Origin: Mycolicibacter terrae
GTDB lineage: Bacteria > Actinomycetota > Actinomycetes > Mycobacteriales > Mycobacteriaceae
NCBI RefSeq assembly: GCF_010727125.1
Contig: NZ_AP022564.1
Span: 4,278,001-4,342,000 of the forward strand
Direction of reading: 5' to 3'
Length of the DNA: 64,000 bases
The translations under genes were made by a program, and so were the position numbers. Below are positions 7,701 to 17,283 of this stretch, piece by piece. The stretch's first letter is position 1. The number at the start of each line of letters is the position of its first letter. The notes below the pieces were generated by a model. The model searched no databases. It was not told the DNA's origin and worked only from the letters and a program-made list of their open reading frames with translations.

Positions 7701-10586
7701 GTGAACCAAGCCCCGACCACCCAGGGATCCAGCGAACCCGGCGACCAAGCGCCCCGCCACCGCTATACCGCGGCACTGGCCGGGCGTATCGAAGGCGCCT
7801 GGCAGCAGCACTGGGAGCAGGCGGGGACCTTCAACGTCGCCAACCCGGTCGGCTCGCTGGCACCGGCGGACGGCTCCGAGGTGCCGGCCGACAAGATGTT
7901 CGTCCAGGACATGTTCCCCTACCCGTCCGGTGACGGCCTGCATGTCGGGCACCCGCTCGGCTATATCGCCACCGATGTCTACGCCCGCTACTTCCGGATG
8001 ACCGGCCACAACGTTCTGCACGCCCTGGGCTTCGACGCGTTCGGCCTGCCCGCCGAGCAGTACGCGGTGCAGACCGGCACCCATCCGCGTATCCGCACCG
8101 AGGCCAACATCGAGAACTTCCGGCGACAGCTGCGGCGCCTCGGGCTCGGCCACGACAACCGGCGCAGCTTCTCCACCACCGATGTCGACTTCTACAAGTG
8201 GACGCAGTGGATCTTCCTGCAGATCTACAACGCCTGGTTCGACGCGAGCGCGAGCAGGGCCCGCCCGATCGCGGAGCTGATCGCCGAATTCGACTCCGGC
8301 ACGCGCACCCTCGACGACGGACGGGACTGGGCCCGGTTGTCCGCGGGGGAGAGAGCCGACGTCGTCGATGGCCATCGGCTGGTCTACCGCTCCGATTCGA
8401 TGGTCAACTGGTGCCCGGGGCTGGGCACGGTACTGGCCAACGAAGAGGTCACCGCCGACGGGCGCAGTGACCGCGGGAATTTTCCGGTGTTCCGGAAGCG
8501 GTTGCGCCAGTGGATGATGCGGATCACCGCCTATTCCGACAGGCTGCTTGACGATCTCGACGTGCTGGACTGGCCGGAGAAGGTCAAAACCATGCAGCGC
8601 AACTGGATCGGCCGTTCCACGGGCGCGGCGGCGCTGTTCGGCGCCGACACCACCGACGGCGCCGCGGTGGACATCGAGGTGTTCACCACCCGCCCGGACA
8701 CCCTGTTCGGCGCCAGTTACCTGGTGCTCGCACCCGAGCATGACCTGGTCGACCGGCTGACCGCGGCCGGCTGGCCCGATGAGGTGGATCAGCGCTGGAC
8801 GTTCGGCGCCGCCACACCTGCGGCGGCCGTCGCTGACTACCGCAAGGCGATCGCGGCGAAATCCGATCTGGAACGCCAGGAGAACAAGACCAAAACCGGT
8901 GTGTTCCTGGGTAGCTACGCAACCAACCCGGCCAACGGCCAGCAGGTGCCGATCTTCATCGCCGACTATGTGCTGGCCGGCTACGGCACCGGAGCCATCA
9001 TGGCCGTGCCGGGACACGATCAGCGGGACTGGGAGTTCGCCGCAGAATTCGGCCTCCCGGTATTGGAAGTCATTGCCGGCGGGGATATCTCGGAAGCCGC
9101 CTATGCCGGCGAGGGGACCCTGGTCAATTCCGGCCCCCTGGACGGCATGACCGTCGCCGATGCCAAGAAGGCGATGACCCAGCGATTGGAGGCCGACGGC
9201 CGCGGTTGGGCGCGCATCGAATACAAGCTGCGGGACTGGCTTTTCGCCCGGCAGCGGTACTGGGGAGAGCCGTTCCCGATCGTCTACGACAGTGACGGCC
9301 GTCCGCATCCGCTGGACTCGGCTGCGCTGCCGGTCGAACTGCCCGACGTCGGCGACTATTCGCCGGTGCTGTTCGACCCCGACGACGCATCCAGTGAGCC
9401 CTCACCGCCGCTGGCCAAGGCGACCGACTGGGTGCATGTCGAGCTGGATCTCGGCGACGGACTGCGGCCCTACACCCGTGACACCAACGTCATGCCGCAG
9501 TGGGCCGGCAGCTCGTGGTACGAACTTCGCTACGCGGACCCGCACAACACCGAGCGGTTCTGCGCTCCGGAGAACGAGGCCTATTGGATGGGGCCGCGGG
9601 CGGCCGAGCACGGGCCCGATGATCCGGGCGGGGTGGACGTCTACGTCGGCGGCGTCGAGCACGCGGTGCTGCACCTGCTGTATTGCCGGTTCTGGCACAA
9701 GGTGCTCTACGACCTCGGGCATGTCAGCTCGCGCGAGCCCTACCGGCGGCTGGTCAACCAGGGCTACATCCAGGCGGCCGCCTACACCGACGAACGCGGA
9801 TCGTATGTGCCGGCCGCTGATGTCGTGGAGCGGGACGGCAAGTACTTCTATCCGGGAGCCGATGGTGAGATCGAGGTGTTCGCCGAATTCGGGAAGATGG
9901 GCAAGAGCCTGAAGAATTCGGTGTCGCCGGACGAGATCTGCGACAGCTACGGTGCAGACACCCTGCGGGTCTACGAGATGTCGATGGGCCCGCTGGAGAT
10001 GTCGCGACCGTGGGCCACAAAGGATGTCGTGGGCGCGCACCGCTTTCTGCAGCGGGTTTGGCGACTGGTCGTCGACGAGGAGACCGGCGCGAGCCGGGTG
10101 CTCGACACCGAGCCGGACACCGAGACGCTGCGGCTGCTGCACCGCACCATCGTCGGGGTGTCGGAAGACTATGCGGCACTGCGCAACAACACCGCGGCGG
10201 CCAAACTGATCGAGTACACCAATCACCTGACCAAACAGCACCGGGACGGGGTTCCGCGCTCGGCCGCCGAGCCGCTGGCACTGATGCTTGCACCGCTGGC
10301 CCCGCACCTGGCCGAGGAGCTGTGGCAGCGGCTCGGCCACGATTCCTCGCTGGCGCACGGCCCCTTCCCGGTGGCCGACCCGGCCTATCTGGTCGCCGAC
10401 ACCGCCGACTACCCGGTGCAGGTCAACGGCAAGAAGCGGGGGCTGGTCACGGTGGCCGCCGACGCCGACACCGACGCGATCAAGGCCGCCGCCCTGGCCG
10501 ACGAGAAGGTGCAAGCGTTCCTGGCCGGCGCTGCGCCGAAGAAGGTGATCGTGGTGCCCGGTCGGCTGGTGAACCTGGTGGTCTGA
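7701..10586 (+). CDS. leuS: Leucyl-tRNA synthetase
   Basis: Class I aminoacyl-tRNA synthetase charging tRNA-Leu in the cytoplasm; 961 residues, normal for mycobacteria. The HIGH-type motif is HVGHPLGY, the editing domain contains the TTRPDTLFG block, and the KMSKS-equivalent reads GKSLKNSVSPDE. The C-terminal anticodon-binding region ends KKVIVVPGRLVNLVV. The start chosen is GTG 7701 (VNQAPTTQ), because the spacing from TACCCT indicates a leaderless message. The upstream start at 7659 would place the promoter inside the gene. The adenylyl cyclase follows 20 bp downstream. Confidence 0.97.
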   Translation: MNQAPTTQGSSEPGDQAPRHRYTAALAGRIEGAWQQHWEQAGTFNVANPVGSLAPADGSEVPADKMFVQDMFPYPSGDGLHVGHPLGYIATDVYARYFRMTGHNVLHALGFDAFGLPAEQYAVQTGTHPRIRTEANIENFRRQLRRLGLGHDNRRSFSTTDVDFYKWTQWIFLQIYNAWFDASASRARPIAELIAEFDSGTRTLDDGRDWARLSAGERADVVDGHRLVYRSDSMVNWCPGLGTVLANEEVTADGRSDRGNFPVFRKRLRQWMMRITAYSDRLLDDLDVLDWPEKVKTMQRNWIGRSTGAAALFGADTTDGAAVDIEVFTTRPDTLFGASYLVLAPEHDLVDRLTAAGWPDEVDQRWTFGAATPAAAVADYRKAIAAKSDLERQENKTKTGVFLGSYATNPANGQQVPIFIADYVLAGYGTGAIMAVPGHDQRDWEFAAEFGLPVLEVIAGGDISEAAYAGEGTLVNSGPLDGMTVADAKKAMTQRLEADGRGWARIEYKLRDWLFARQRYWGEPFPIVYDSDGRPHPLDSAALPVELPDVGDYSPVLFDPDDASSEPSPPLAKATDWVHVELDLGDGLRPYTRDTNVMPQWAGSSWYELRYADPHNTERFCAPENEAYWMGPRAAEHGPDDPGGVDVYVGGVEHAVLHLLYCRFWHKVLYDLGHVSSREPYRRLVNQGYIQAAAYTDERGSYVPAADVVERDGKYFYPGADGEIEVFAEFGKMGKSLKNSVSPDEICDSYGADTLRVYEMSMGPLEMSRPWATKDVVGAHRFLQRVWRLVVDEETGASRVLDTEPDTETLRLLHRTIVGVSEDYAALRNNTAAAKLIEYTNHLTKQHRDGVPRSAAEPLALMLAPLAPHLAEELWQRLGHDSSLAHGPFPVADPAYLVADTADYPVQVNGKKRGLVTVAADADTDAIKAAALADEKVQAFLAGAAPKKVIVVPGRLVNLVV

Positions 10587-10606
10587 GACCGGTTCAGGGC
10601 GACATC

Positions 10607-11743
10607 ATGTGGGCGGACGCCGACTCATTCCGAAAGGTATTGGCGGAGCTGGGCCTGCTCGACGGTCTCGATGAGAGCGCCAGCGAAGAGCGGGCCGAGC
10701 TGGTGACATGGCTGTTGGAGCAGGGCTTCGGTTTGGAACAGATCAGGGCCGAGGTCGCCCCGATGCTGATGCCCGCGCACCGTGAATTGGGTGACGACGC
10801 CAGGTATGTGTCAGAACGCGACGTGAGCGCCACCCACGGAATCGATTTGGCCCTTCTGCAGGGCATCGAGCGCGCGCTGGGGCTGCCCCGGCCGGACGAT
10901 CCCGACGGCGCCCTGCTACTGCAGGCCGACGCCGACGCCGCTCTGCGCCTGCAGCAACTCATTGAGGTCGGACTTGACCCGGGTCAGGTGTTACTGATGA
11001 TCCGCCGGCTCTCCGACGGTATTTCCCGCGCTGTTCCGGCATTCCGGTACAGCACGATATCGGCGATCATGCGGCCGGGTATGACTGAACTCGAGGTCGC
11101 GAAGGCCCACGAGGAGATGGTACGAGCTGTTATCCCGTTGCTGGGACCGATGATCCGGGACATCTTGTTTGTTCAGCTGCGGCGCGTGCTGGAGGGCGAG
11201 GAGGTCAACGCCAGAGAGCGGGCGGCCGGGGTGGCGCTTCCCGGGGCGCGGCAGCTCGCAGTGGCCTTCGCCGACATGGTCGAGTTCACCCAGTTGGGGG
11301 AGGCTATACCACCGGAGGAACTGGTGGGACTCGTTGAGCGCCTTGCCGAATTGGCTCGCGAAGTGGTCAATCCGCCGGTACGGCTGGTAAAGACGATCGG
11401 CGATGCCGTGATGTTGGTTTCGTCGGACGCGGTGAAGCTGCTCGATACGACGCTGACGCTGCTCGAGACGGCAGCGGCAGACGAAACTCTCCCGAAGCTG
11501 CGGATCGGCATCGCCTCGGGGTGGGCGGTGAGCAGAGCCCGAGATTGGTTCGGCAGTCCGGTCAACGTTGCGAGCCGGGTCACCAATGTCGCCGAGCCGG
11601 GAACGATCTTGCTGGAGGGCGAAGCCCGTGCGGCTATCGGCGATGCACCGGGATACGCCTGGTCCTTTGTCGGAGCTCGCGCACTCAAGGGTGTCGAGGG
11701 CGAGACCGAGCTGTTCCGGGTGCGCCGACCGGAGAGCCGTTAG
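10607..11743 (+). CDS. Class III adenylyl cyclase, Rv1264-like with N-terminal regulatory domain
   Basis: A 378-residue soluble enzyme making cAMP from ATP. The C-terminal cyclase domain keeps all six canonical residues: metal Asp223 (FADMVEF) and Asp266 (TIGDAVM), substrate Lys262 and Asp313 (RDWFG), and transition-state Asn320 and Arg324 (VNVASRV). Those I recall for M. tuberculosis Rv1264 are one lower. The helical N-terminal 200 residues correspond to the pH-sensing autoinhibitory domain of Rv1264, so acid regulation is likely by homology. ATG 10607 is preceded by AGGGCGA and lies 20 bp after leuS, suggesting read-through. M. tuberculosis has no cyclase gene at this place. Confidence 0.9.
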   Translation: MWADADSFRKVLAELGLLDGLDESASEERAELVTWLLEQGFGLEQIRAEVAPMLMPAHRELGDDARYVSERDVSATHGIDLALLQGIERALGLPRPDDPDGALLLQADADAALRLQQLIEVGLDPGQVLLMIRRLSDGISRAVPAFRYSTISAIMRPGMTELEVAKAHEEMVRAVIPLLGPMIRDILFVQLRRVLEGEEVNARERAAGVALPGARQLAVAFADMVEFTQLGEAIPPEELVGLVERLAELAREVVNPPVRLVKTIGDAVMLVSSDAVKLLDTTLTLLETAAADETLPKLRIGIASGWAVSRARDWFGSPVNVASRVTNVAEPGTILLEGEARAAIGDAPGYAWSFVGARALKGVEGETELFRVRRPESR

Positions 11744-11744
11744 A

Positions 11745-12410
11745 TCAGCGCGGGCGGAGCACCACTTCCTGAAGCTGCGCCTCGGCCGGGGTGCGTACGG
11801 CGGCGGCCACCACCTCGGCGACGGTGTCGGGATGCAGGAAGCGGCCCGGGTCGTACTCACCGCCCTCGTAGGCGACCAGGTCCTGCTGCATGCCGGTGTC
11901 GACGCGGCCGGGGTAGACCGTGGTGACCCGCAGGGCGGGCTCGTCGTTGCGCAGTGAATCGGCGAACGCCCGAAGCGCGAATTTGCTCGCCGAATACGAG
12001 GCCATTCCCGCTGAGACCCGTTGCCCGGCACCGGAGTTGATGAACACCACGTGCCCGCGGGCCTGCCGCAGCGCGGGCAGCAGTGCCAGCGTCAGCGCTA
12101 CCGCGCCGAACACGTTGACCTCGAAGGTTGCCCGCCACTCTTCGATATAGGACTCCCCGGCCGCCCCGGGCAGCATCACCCCGGCGTTGTGCACCAGCAC
12201 ATCGAGCTGGTCGACGACCTCGGTGGCCGACTCGATCGCCTCGGCGTCGGCGAGGTCCAGCGGCCAGGTGGTGGCGCCGAGCCGCTCGGCCACGGCGTCC
12301 AGGTGCGCCGAGGGCCGGCCGGCCAGCAGCAACGTGTGGGTGGGGGCCAGGGCCGCAGCTATCGCCGAACCGATCCCGCCGCCGGCGCCGGTGATCAGGG
12401 CGGTCGGCAT
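11745..12410 (-). CDS. Short-chain dehydrogenase/reductase
   Basis: A classical SDR of 221 residues from the ATG at 12410. The NAD(P)-binding motif is TGAGGGIG, the structural motif is HNAGV, and the catalytic set is Ser in INSGAG with YSASK. The ATG shares one base with the TGA stop of the MarR gene upstream (TGATG), so translation is coupled and the TTG at 12419 is unlikely to be used. The MarR protein may control this reductase. The substrate cannot be read from sequence. It faces the cyclase gene with one base between the stops. Confidence 0.85.
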   Translation of the reverse strand: MPTALITGAGGGIGSAIAAALAPTHTLLLAGRPSAHLDAVAERLGATTWPLDLADAEAIESATEVVDQLDVLVHNAGVMLPGAAGESYIEEWRATFEVNVFGAVALTLALLPALRQARGHVVFINSGAGQRVSAGMASYSASKFALRAFADSLRNDEPALRVTTVYPGRVDTGMQQDLVAYEGGEYDPGRFLHPDTVAEVVAAAVRTPAEAQLQEVVLRPR

Positions 12411-12922
12411 CAACCGCAATCCAGCGGGCAGTCCGGCCCGTCGTCCGCGGACACACCGGCCGCACCCCAGTTGGCCAGTCGCTCCAGTGGTTCCAGCGCC
12501 CTGGTCAGGGTTTCCAAGTCCTCCTGGCTGAGCCTGCTCAGCATCGCCGCCAGCGCCGCGTGCCGGTTGGCCAGTGACTGGCGGTGACTGGCCAGGCCTT
12601 CTTCGGTGATGTCGACCAGCACCGCCCGCAGGTCCGACGGGTCCCGGCTGCGTTTGACCAGACCGATCTTCTCAAGACGGCGGATCGCCACCGTCGTGGT
12701 CGGTGTGCGCACCCGCTCATGGGCAGCCAGTTCAGTCATCCGGATCGGGCCGCGATCCAGCAGCGTGATCAGGATCGACAGCTGAGCCAAGGTCAACTCG
12801 CCGGTTTTCTCGCCGCCACTGATTTCACCGCGCCGGAGTATCGAGAACAGCTTGGACAGCGAACGATGCAAGCCCTCTGCGATCGCCGTCACCTGCGGCG
12901 TATCGGCTTTGCTCTCCGCCAT
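12410..12922 (-). CDS. MarR family transcriptional regulator (Rv0042c-like)
   Basis: A 170-residue winged-helix regulator. Domain order is the N-terminal dimer helix, then LTLAQLSILITLLDRGPIRMTELAAHERV (helix-turn-helix), the TPTTTVAIRRLEKIGLVKRS recognition segment, and the wing RDPSDLRAVLVDITEEG. A C-terminal helix completes the dimer. Upstream on the minus strand TAGACT precedes the ATG by about ten bases, a likely -10. The position beyond leuS matches Rv0042c. Its gene is translationally coupled to the SDR, the probable target along with itself. Confidence 0.9.
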   Translation of the reverse strand: MAESKADTPQVTAIAEGLHRSLSKLFSILRRGEISGGEKTGELTLAQLSILITLLDRGPIRMTELAAHERVRTPTTTVAIRRLEKIGLVKRSRDPSDLRAVLVDITEEGLASHRQSLANRHAALAAMLSRLSQEDLETLTRALEPLERLANWGAAGVSADDGPDCPLDCG

Positions 12923-12978
12923 AGTTCGCCAGTCTAACCTGTGCTTCTAGTAAGGGGGACAGGTCGCGCAGGTTGCTG

Positions 12979-13725
12979 TCACAACACCTGGGACAAGAAC
13001 TTCTGCAGTCGCTCGGTCTCGGCGTCGTCGAAGATCTGCTCGGGCGGACCCGATTCCACCACCTTCCCGCGATCCATGAACACCACGGTGTCCGACGCCG
13101 ACCGGGCAAAGGCCATCTCATGGGTGACCACCACCATCGTCATGCCGTCGGCGCCGAGTTCGGCGATCAGCGCCAGGATCCCCTTTACCAACTCCGGGTC
13201 CAGCGCCGAGGTCGCCTCGTCGAAGAGCATCACCTGCGGCTGCATCGCCAGTGCCCGAGCGATCGCCACCCGCTGCTGCTGCCCGCCGGAGAGCGCCGCG
13301 GGACGCGCCGCCGCCTTGTTCCGCAGCCCGACCCGGTCCAGCAGGCTCAGCGCGAGCTCGCGCGCGGCGTCGTGCGACATTCCGCGCAGCTTGCGCGGGG
13401 CCAGGGCGATGTTGTCCAGCACGCTGCGGTGCGGAAAGAGATTGAAATGCTGGAACACCATGCCGATCCGCTGGCGCAGCTCGTCGGGATCGTCGGCCAG
13501 CACCGACCGGCCGCCCAGCAGGATGTCGCCGCCGTCGGGCTCGTGCAGCCGGTTCAACGTGCGCAGCATCGTCGACTTCCCCGAGCCGGACGGCCCGATC
13601 ACCGCCGCCGTGCTGCCTGCCGGCACGTCGAGGTCGACTCCCCGCAACACGGTCTGCTTGCCGAAGGACAAGTGAATCCCCTTGGCCTCCAATGACACCG
13701 GTTCACGCATTGAGGCTGCTGTCAC
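12979..13725 (-). CDS. ABC transporter ATPase, polar amino acid type
   Basis: A 248-residue ATPase with Walker A GPSGSGKST, Q-loop MVFQHFN, signature LSGGQQQR, Walker B VMLFDEATSALD and switch His in VVTHEM. The closest family is GlnQ/HisP-type amino-acid importers. The ATG overlaps the stop of the upstream receptor-permease gene as ATGA (13722-13725), so the two form one complex and operon. Together they replace the GntR-type gene Rv0043c found at this place in M. tuberculosis. Specificity within amino acids is not determinable. Confidence 0.92.
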   Translation of the reverse strand: MTAASMREPVSLEAKGIHLSFGKQTVLRGVDLDVPAGSTAAVIGPSGSGKSTMLRTLNRLHEPDGGDILLGGRSVLADDPDELRQRIGMVFQHFNLFPHRSVLDNIALAPRKLRGMSHDAARELALSLLDRVGLRNKAAARPAALSGGQQQRVAIARALAMQPQVMLFDEATSALDPELVKGILALIAELGADGMTMVVVTHEMAFARSASDTVVFMDRGKVVESGPPEQIFDDAETERLQKFLSQVL

Positions 13726-15524
13726 GTCATCTCCTGACTGGAGATGGCCGGGCTCAGCTCGACGGAATCGTCGGCCTCGGCGGGCCGTCCGCGCCGGAGC
13801 CGGTGGTCGACGACGTTCACCAGGTGCGTCAGCGGGATGGTCAACGCCAGGTACAAGACGCCGGCCGCCACCAGCGGGGACAGGCTGCCGGTCTGGGCGT
13901 TGAAGTCACGGCCCACCTGGAACAGCTCGCGCTGGCCGGCGACCAGACCCAGAAAGTACAGCAGCGCAGAGGCTTTCAGCAACGCGATGAACTGGTTGAC
14001 CAGCGCCGGCAGCACCCGCCGGATGCCCTGGGGTATTACCACCAGGCGCATCGTGTCGGGGTAGCCGAACCCCAGTGCCCGGGATGCCTCCAGCTGGCCG
14101 GACTCCACGCTCTGGATGCCCGAACGCAGGATCTCCCCGATGTAGGCCGCGGCGGTCAGCCCCAGCGCCGCGATGCCCAGTGGGTACGGGTTGTTGTGGG
14201 TCACGCCGCTCACCAGCGGCCCGACCGCCAGACCGATGAGCAGGATGATCAGCACCTCGGGCAGGCCGCGGAAAATGTCGGTGTAGACCCGGGCCGGCCA
14301 GCGCAGCCACCGGGTGCGGGAAATCCCGGCGACGGCCAGACCCAGCCCGGCTACCAAACCGATGATGCCGCCGCTGACGGTCAACAACAGGGTGTTGGGC
14401 AGGCCGGTCTTGAGCAGGTCCGGGAGGGCTTCGCGGTAGAGCTGCCAGTCGAAGAAGGAGTCGCGCAGCTGCACCAGCGTCGATTTGGGTTCATAGGGCG
14501 TCGACTCGGCCTTATGGTGGCGCGCGGCGATCGCCACAAAATCCGGCAGGTGCGGGGTGGCCGCGGACTTGGAGCCCGGCTGCCAGTCCGGTGGCAGCGG
14601 CCGGGGCACCCAGTCGGTGTAGAGCTGCGGCCAGGTGCCGTCGGCGATCACCGCGTCCAGACCCGAGTTCAACGCCGATATCAGCGCCCGGTTCCCCTTG
14701 GCCACCGCGTAAGCCTCGAAGCCGGCCGGGCTGAAGGTGTAGCCGACGATCTGGGCCGGATCACCGGGGCGCAGCAGGTTGATCGCGGTCAGCGAGGGCG
14801 CCACCCACGCGTCGACCTGCCGGCTTTTCAGGCTGGCGTACAGCGTGATCGAGTCGGGGAACCGCACCGGCTCCAACTCCAGGGTGTCGACGACGTAGGC
14901 GTCCTCCACGGTGCCCTGCACCACCGCGATACGCCGCGCACCGGTCAGGCTGTCGAAACCGGTGATCCCCGAGCCGGCCGGGACCACCAGTGCCATGTAA
15001 CCGAAGTCGTAGCCGTTGGTGAAGCCAACGGTGCGGCGGCGCTCATCGGTGGCGTTGATCGACGCCGAGCCGACGTCGAAGCGGCCCGAGTCCACTTGGG
15101 CCAGTAGCCCGAAGAAGTCGGTGCCGACGAAGTGGATCCGCAGCCCCAGCTTCTTGGCGATGGCCCGCAGCAGCTCATTGTCGAACCCGCTGTAGCGGCC
15201 CGAGGCGGTGATGCAGTTCGTCGGCGGGCTCTCGGTCAGGGTTCCGACGGTCAGCACACCGGGGGCGGCCAGGCCCAGCTTGGTCACGTCGATCGAGCTC
15301 AACGGTTCGACGCCGGCCGTGGTGTATTTGTCCTCGCGCGGACGCTTGGCCGTGGCCAGTTTGGCGGGCAACACGACTGCGCCCTCCATGCCCGGCGGGG
15401 AACACAGGTCGGGTCCCGCGACCGCCGGTGGGGCCGTTGCCAAGCTGCCCACGATCACCCACACGGCGATCAACCCCGACAGCTTTCTGCCCAGTAGTGC
15501 TACCCGGTGCGCGCGGGACCTCAC
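13722..15524 (-). CDS. Fused substrate-binding/permease protein of amino acid ABC transporter
   Basis: A 600-residue fusion. After a signal sequence (to about PAVAGP) comes a solute-binding type 3 domain (about residues 60-315; GVLTVGTLTE, GFDNELLRAIAKKLG, DVGSASINATDERR). A linker leads to a HisM/GlnP-type permease (about 355-565) with the EAA loop EASRALGFGYPDTMRLVVIP. The binding domain is thus tethered to the membrane. The TNCITASG cysteine and C-x-loop are unremarkable. The start GTG 15524 lies six bases after TAGCGT, implying a leaderless message. The gene is followed by its ATPase in an ATGA overlap. Confidence 0.9.
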   Translation of the reverse strand: MRSRAHRVALLGRKLSGLIAVWVIVGSLATAPPAVAGPDLCSPPGMEGAVVLPAKLATAKRPREDKYTTAGVEPLSSIDVTKLGLAAPGVLTVGTLTESPPTNCITASGRYSGFDNELLRAIAKKLGLRIHFVGTDFFGLLAQVDSGRFDVGSASINATDERRRTVGFTNGYDFGYMALVVPAGSGITGFDSLTGARRIAVVQGTVEDAYVVDTLELEPVRFPDSITLYASLKSRQVDAWVAPSLTAINLLRPGDPAQIVGYTFSPAGFEAYAVAKGNRALISALNSGLDAVIADGTWPQLYTDWVPRPLPPDWQPGSKSAATPHLPDFVAIAARHHKAESTPYEPKSTLVQLRDSFFDWQLYREALPDLLKTGLPNTLLLTVSGGIIGLVAGLGLAVAGISRTRWLRWPARVYTDIFRGLPEVLIILLIGLAVGPLVSGVTHNNPYPLGIAALGLTAAAYIGEILRSGIQSVESGQLEASRALGFGYPDTMRLVVIPQGIRRVLPALVNQFIALLKASALLYFLGLVAGQRELFQVGRDFNAQTGSLSPLVAAGVLYLALTIPLTHLVNVVDHRLRRGRPAEADDSVELSPAISSQEMT

Positions 15525-15530
15525 TACTCA

Positions 15531-15536
15531 ACGCTA
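15531..15536 (-). promoter_or_regulatory. -10 element for leaderless ABC transporter message
   Basis: Read on the minus strand the hexamer is TAGCGT, matching TAnnnT, with six bases to the GTG start at 15524. No ribosome-binding site is present at the usual place. Confidence 0.5.
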
Positions 15537-15558
15537 ACGTGCGCGAGCCCGCGGGCGG

Positions 15559-16362
15559 CTAATTCTGGTCGCGCCATCGGCACAGCGCCTCGGCAGCGGT
15601 CAGGTCATAGTCGGGGCCGCTGGCGCCGATGGTCAGCAGGCTCACCCCGAGGGCGGTCAACGCCTCGGCCTCGGCGAGCAGTTCGGCCACGGTGCCGCGG
15701 GTCTGGTCGCCGCCGAGAGCGGCCGAATGTTCGATCGTGGCCGGGTCGCGCCCCACCACAGCGCAGTGCTCGGCCAGTACCGCTGCCTTGTGCGGATACT
15801 CCTCGGCGTCGGCGAAGCTGTGCCACATGTCGGCGTGCTCGGCGACCAGGCGCAGCGTCTTGCGCTCACCGCCGCCGCCGATCAGCATCGGCAGTGCCCG
15901 GGTGGGCGGCGGATTGAGCTGGGCCAGCCGGGTTTTGATCCGCGGCAGCGCGGACGCCAGATCGTCGAGCCGGGTGCCGGCGGTCCCGAACTCGTAGCCG
16001 TACTCGCGGTAGTCGCGATGTTTCCAGCCCGAGCCGATACCCAGGATCAGCCGGCCGTCGCCGATGTGATCGACGGTGCGGGCCATGTCGGCGAGCAGCT
16101 CGGGGTTGCGATAGGAGTTACACGACACCAGGGCACCGATCTCGATCCGCGAGGTCTGTTCGGCCCAGGCGGCCAGCATGGTCCAGCACTCGAAGTGCGG
16201 CCCGTCGCGGTCGCCGTAGAGCGGGAAGAAATGGTCCCAGTTGAAGGCGATGTCGACGCCGAGGTCTTCACAGCGCCGGACCGCGTCACGGATCGGGCCA
16301 TATTGCGGGGCGTGCTGGGGCTGCAGTTGCACGGCAATCCGGATGGGCTTCACGTCAGTCAC
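15559..16362 (-). CDS. LLM-class F420-dependent oxidoreductase (Rv0044c-like)
   Basis: A 267-residue luciferase-like TIM-barrel protein. The N-terminal strand IRIAVQLQPQH, the FNWDHFFPLYG segment, the IEIGALVSCNSYRNP strand and GRLILGIGSGWKHRDYREYGYEFG are typical of mycobacterial F420-dependent LLM enzymes. The ATG overlaps the hydrolase stop as ATGA (16359-16362). Order ino1, hydrolase, LLM matches Rv0046c-Rv0045c-Rv0044c, so the three are probably one transcription unit. The substrate is unknown, and F420 rather than FMN use is inferred from the subfamily. Confidence 0.88.
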   Translation of the reverse strand: MTDVKPIRIAVQLQPQHAPQYGPIRDAVRRCEDLGVDIAFNWDHFFPLYGDRDGPHFECWTMLAAWAEQTSRIEIGALVSCNSYRNPELLADMARTVDHIGDGRLILGIGSGWKHRDYREYGYEFGTAGTRLDDLASALPRIKTRLAQLNPPPTRALPMLIGGGGERKTLRLVAEHADMWHSFADAEEYPHKAAVLAEHCAVVGRDPATIEHSAALGGDQTRGTVAELLAEAEALTALGVSLLTIGASGPDYDLTAAEALCRWRDQN

Positions 16363-17243
16363 GGTAGCGTCCGGCGCAGCAGCTCGACCAGCGCACGAGG
16401 CTGATCGCTTTGCACCGAATGCCCGGAGCCGGCCACCACGTGGGTGGTCAGGCCCGGCGAGCGGCGGGCGTACTCGGCGACGTCGTCTGCGGAGACGAAC
16501 GCCGAATCAGCGCCGCGGATCAAGCTGGTCGGTGCGGTGATCGCCGAGACGTCGCTCCACAGCTCGCTGAATTCCCCGACGGTGCGGATGTTGTCGTAAC
16601 GCCAGGTCCAGCGGCCGTCGGGCAGGCGTCGGCTGTTGTGGAACACGCCGCGCCGCAGGGATTCTGGATCCCGGTGCGGCGCGGCCATCGTGGTCAGGGT
16701 CAGCATCGAGGTGAAGTCGTCGAACGTCCGATCACCCTGGGCCAACGCCACCGTCCCGCGGTCGGCGGCGCTCATCTGTGAATGCCGTTGCAGCGCCGAA
16801 GGAGTCACGTCGACGAGCACCAGCCGGCGGACCAGCTCCGAAGCGGTGGCCGCCAACCGGATCGCGGTCAGCCCGCCCAACGACATCCCCACCACCAACT
16901 CAGCGGCCGGTGCCAGCTCGCGCAGCACCGGTGCCAGGGCGGCGGCGTTGCGCTGCGGGGAGTAGTCGCCGTCGTCGCGCCAGGCCGACCGGCCGTGACC
17001 CGGCAGGTCCACGGCCAGCGCGGGTTGCCCCAAGCCGAGCACGACGGTGTCCCAGGTGTGGGCGTTCTGCGCACCACCGTGCAGGAACACCACCCGCGGC
17101 GGCGCGGTCCCCCAGCGCAGCGCGCTGACGTCTCCGGCCTGGATGCGCTGCACGGCGGGCAGCGGAGCAGCGACACCGGCCTGTTCGGCGTTGCCGGCCA
17201 GTAGCGCGAACTCCGACAGCCCGGCCAGTTCGTCGTCGGTCAT
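16359..17243 (-). CDS. Alpha/beta-hydrolase esterase (Rv0045c-like)
   Basis: A serine hydrolase of about 294 residues. It has the oxyanion segment FLHGGAQNAHTWD, the DLPGHGRS block, nucleophile elbow GMSLGG, and the catalytic His in AGSGHSVQSDQPRAL. Rv0045c, an esterase with a known structure, shares these blocks and begins with the same DDEL-type N-terminus. I therefore use ATG 17243 (MTDDELAGL); a GTG at 17267 would add eight residues, and neither has a strong ribosome site. The stop overlaps the LLM start. Natural substrate unknown. Confidence 0.88.
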   Translation of the reverse strand: MTDDELAGLSEFALLAGNAEQAGVAAPLPAVQRIQAGDVSALRWGTAPPRVVFLHGGAQNAHTWDTVVLGLGQPALAVDLPGHGRSAWRDDGDYSPQRNAAALAPVLRELAPAAELVVGMSLGGLTAIRLAATASELVRRLVLVDVTPSALQRHSQMSAADRGTVALAQGDRTFDDFTSMLTLTTMAAPHRDPESLRRGVFHNSRRLPDGRWTWRYDNIRTVGEFSELWSDVSAITAPTSLIRGADSAFVSADDVAEYARRSPGLTTHVVAGSGHSVQSDQPRALVELLRRTLP

Positions 17244-17283
17244 CTCGGGCACCGGCACTGCGTCCACGGCGCAGAGTGAGCGT

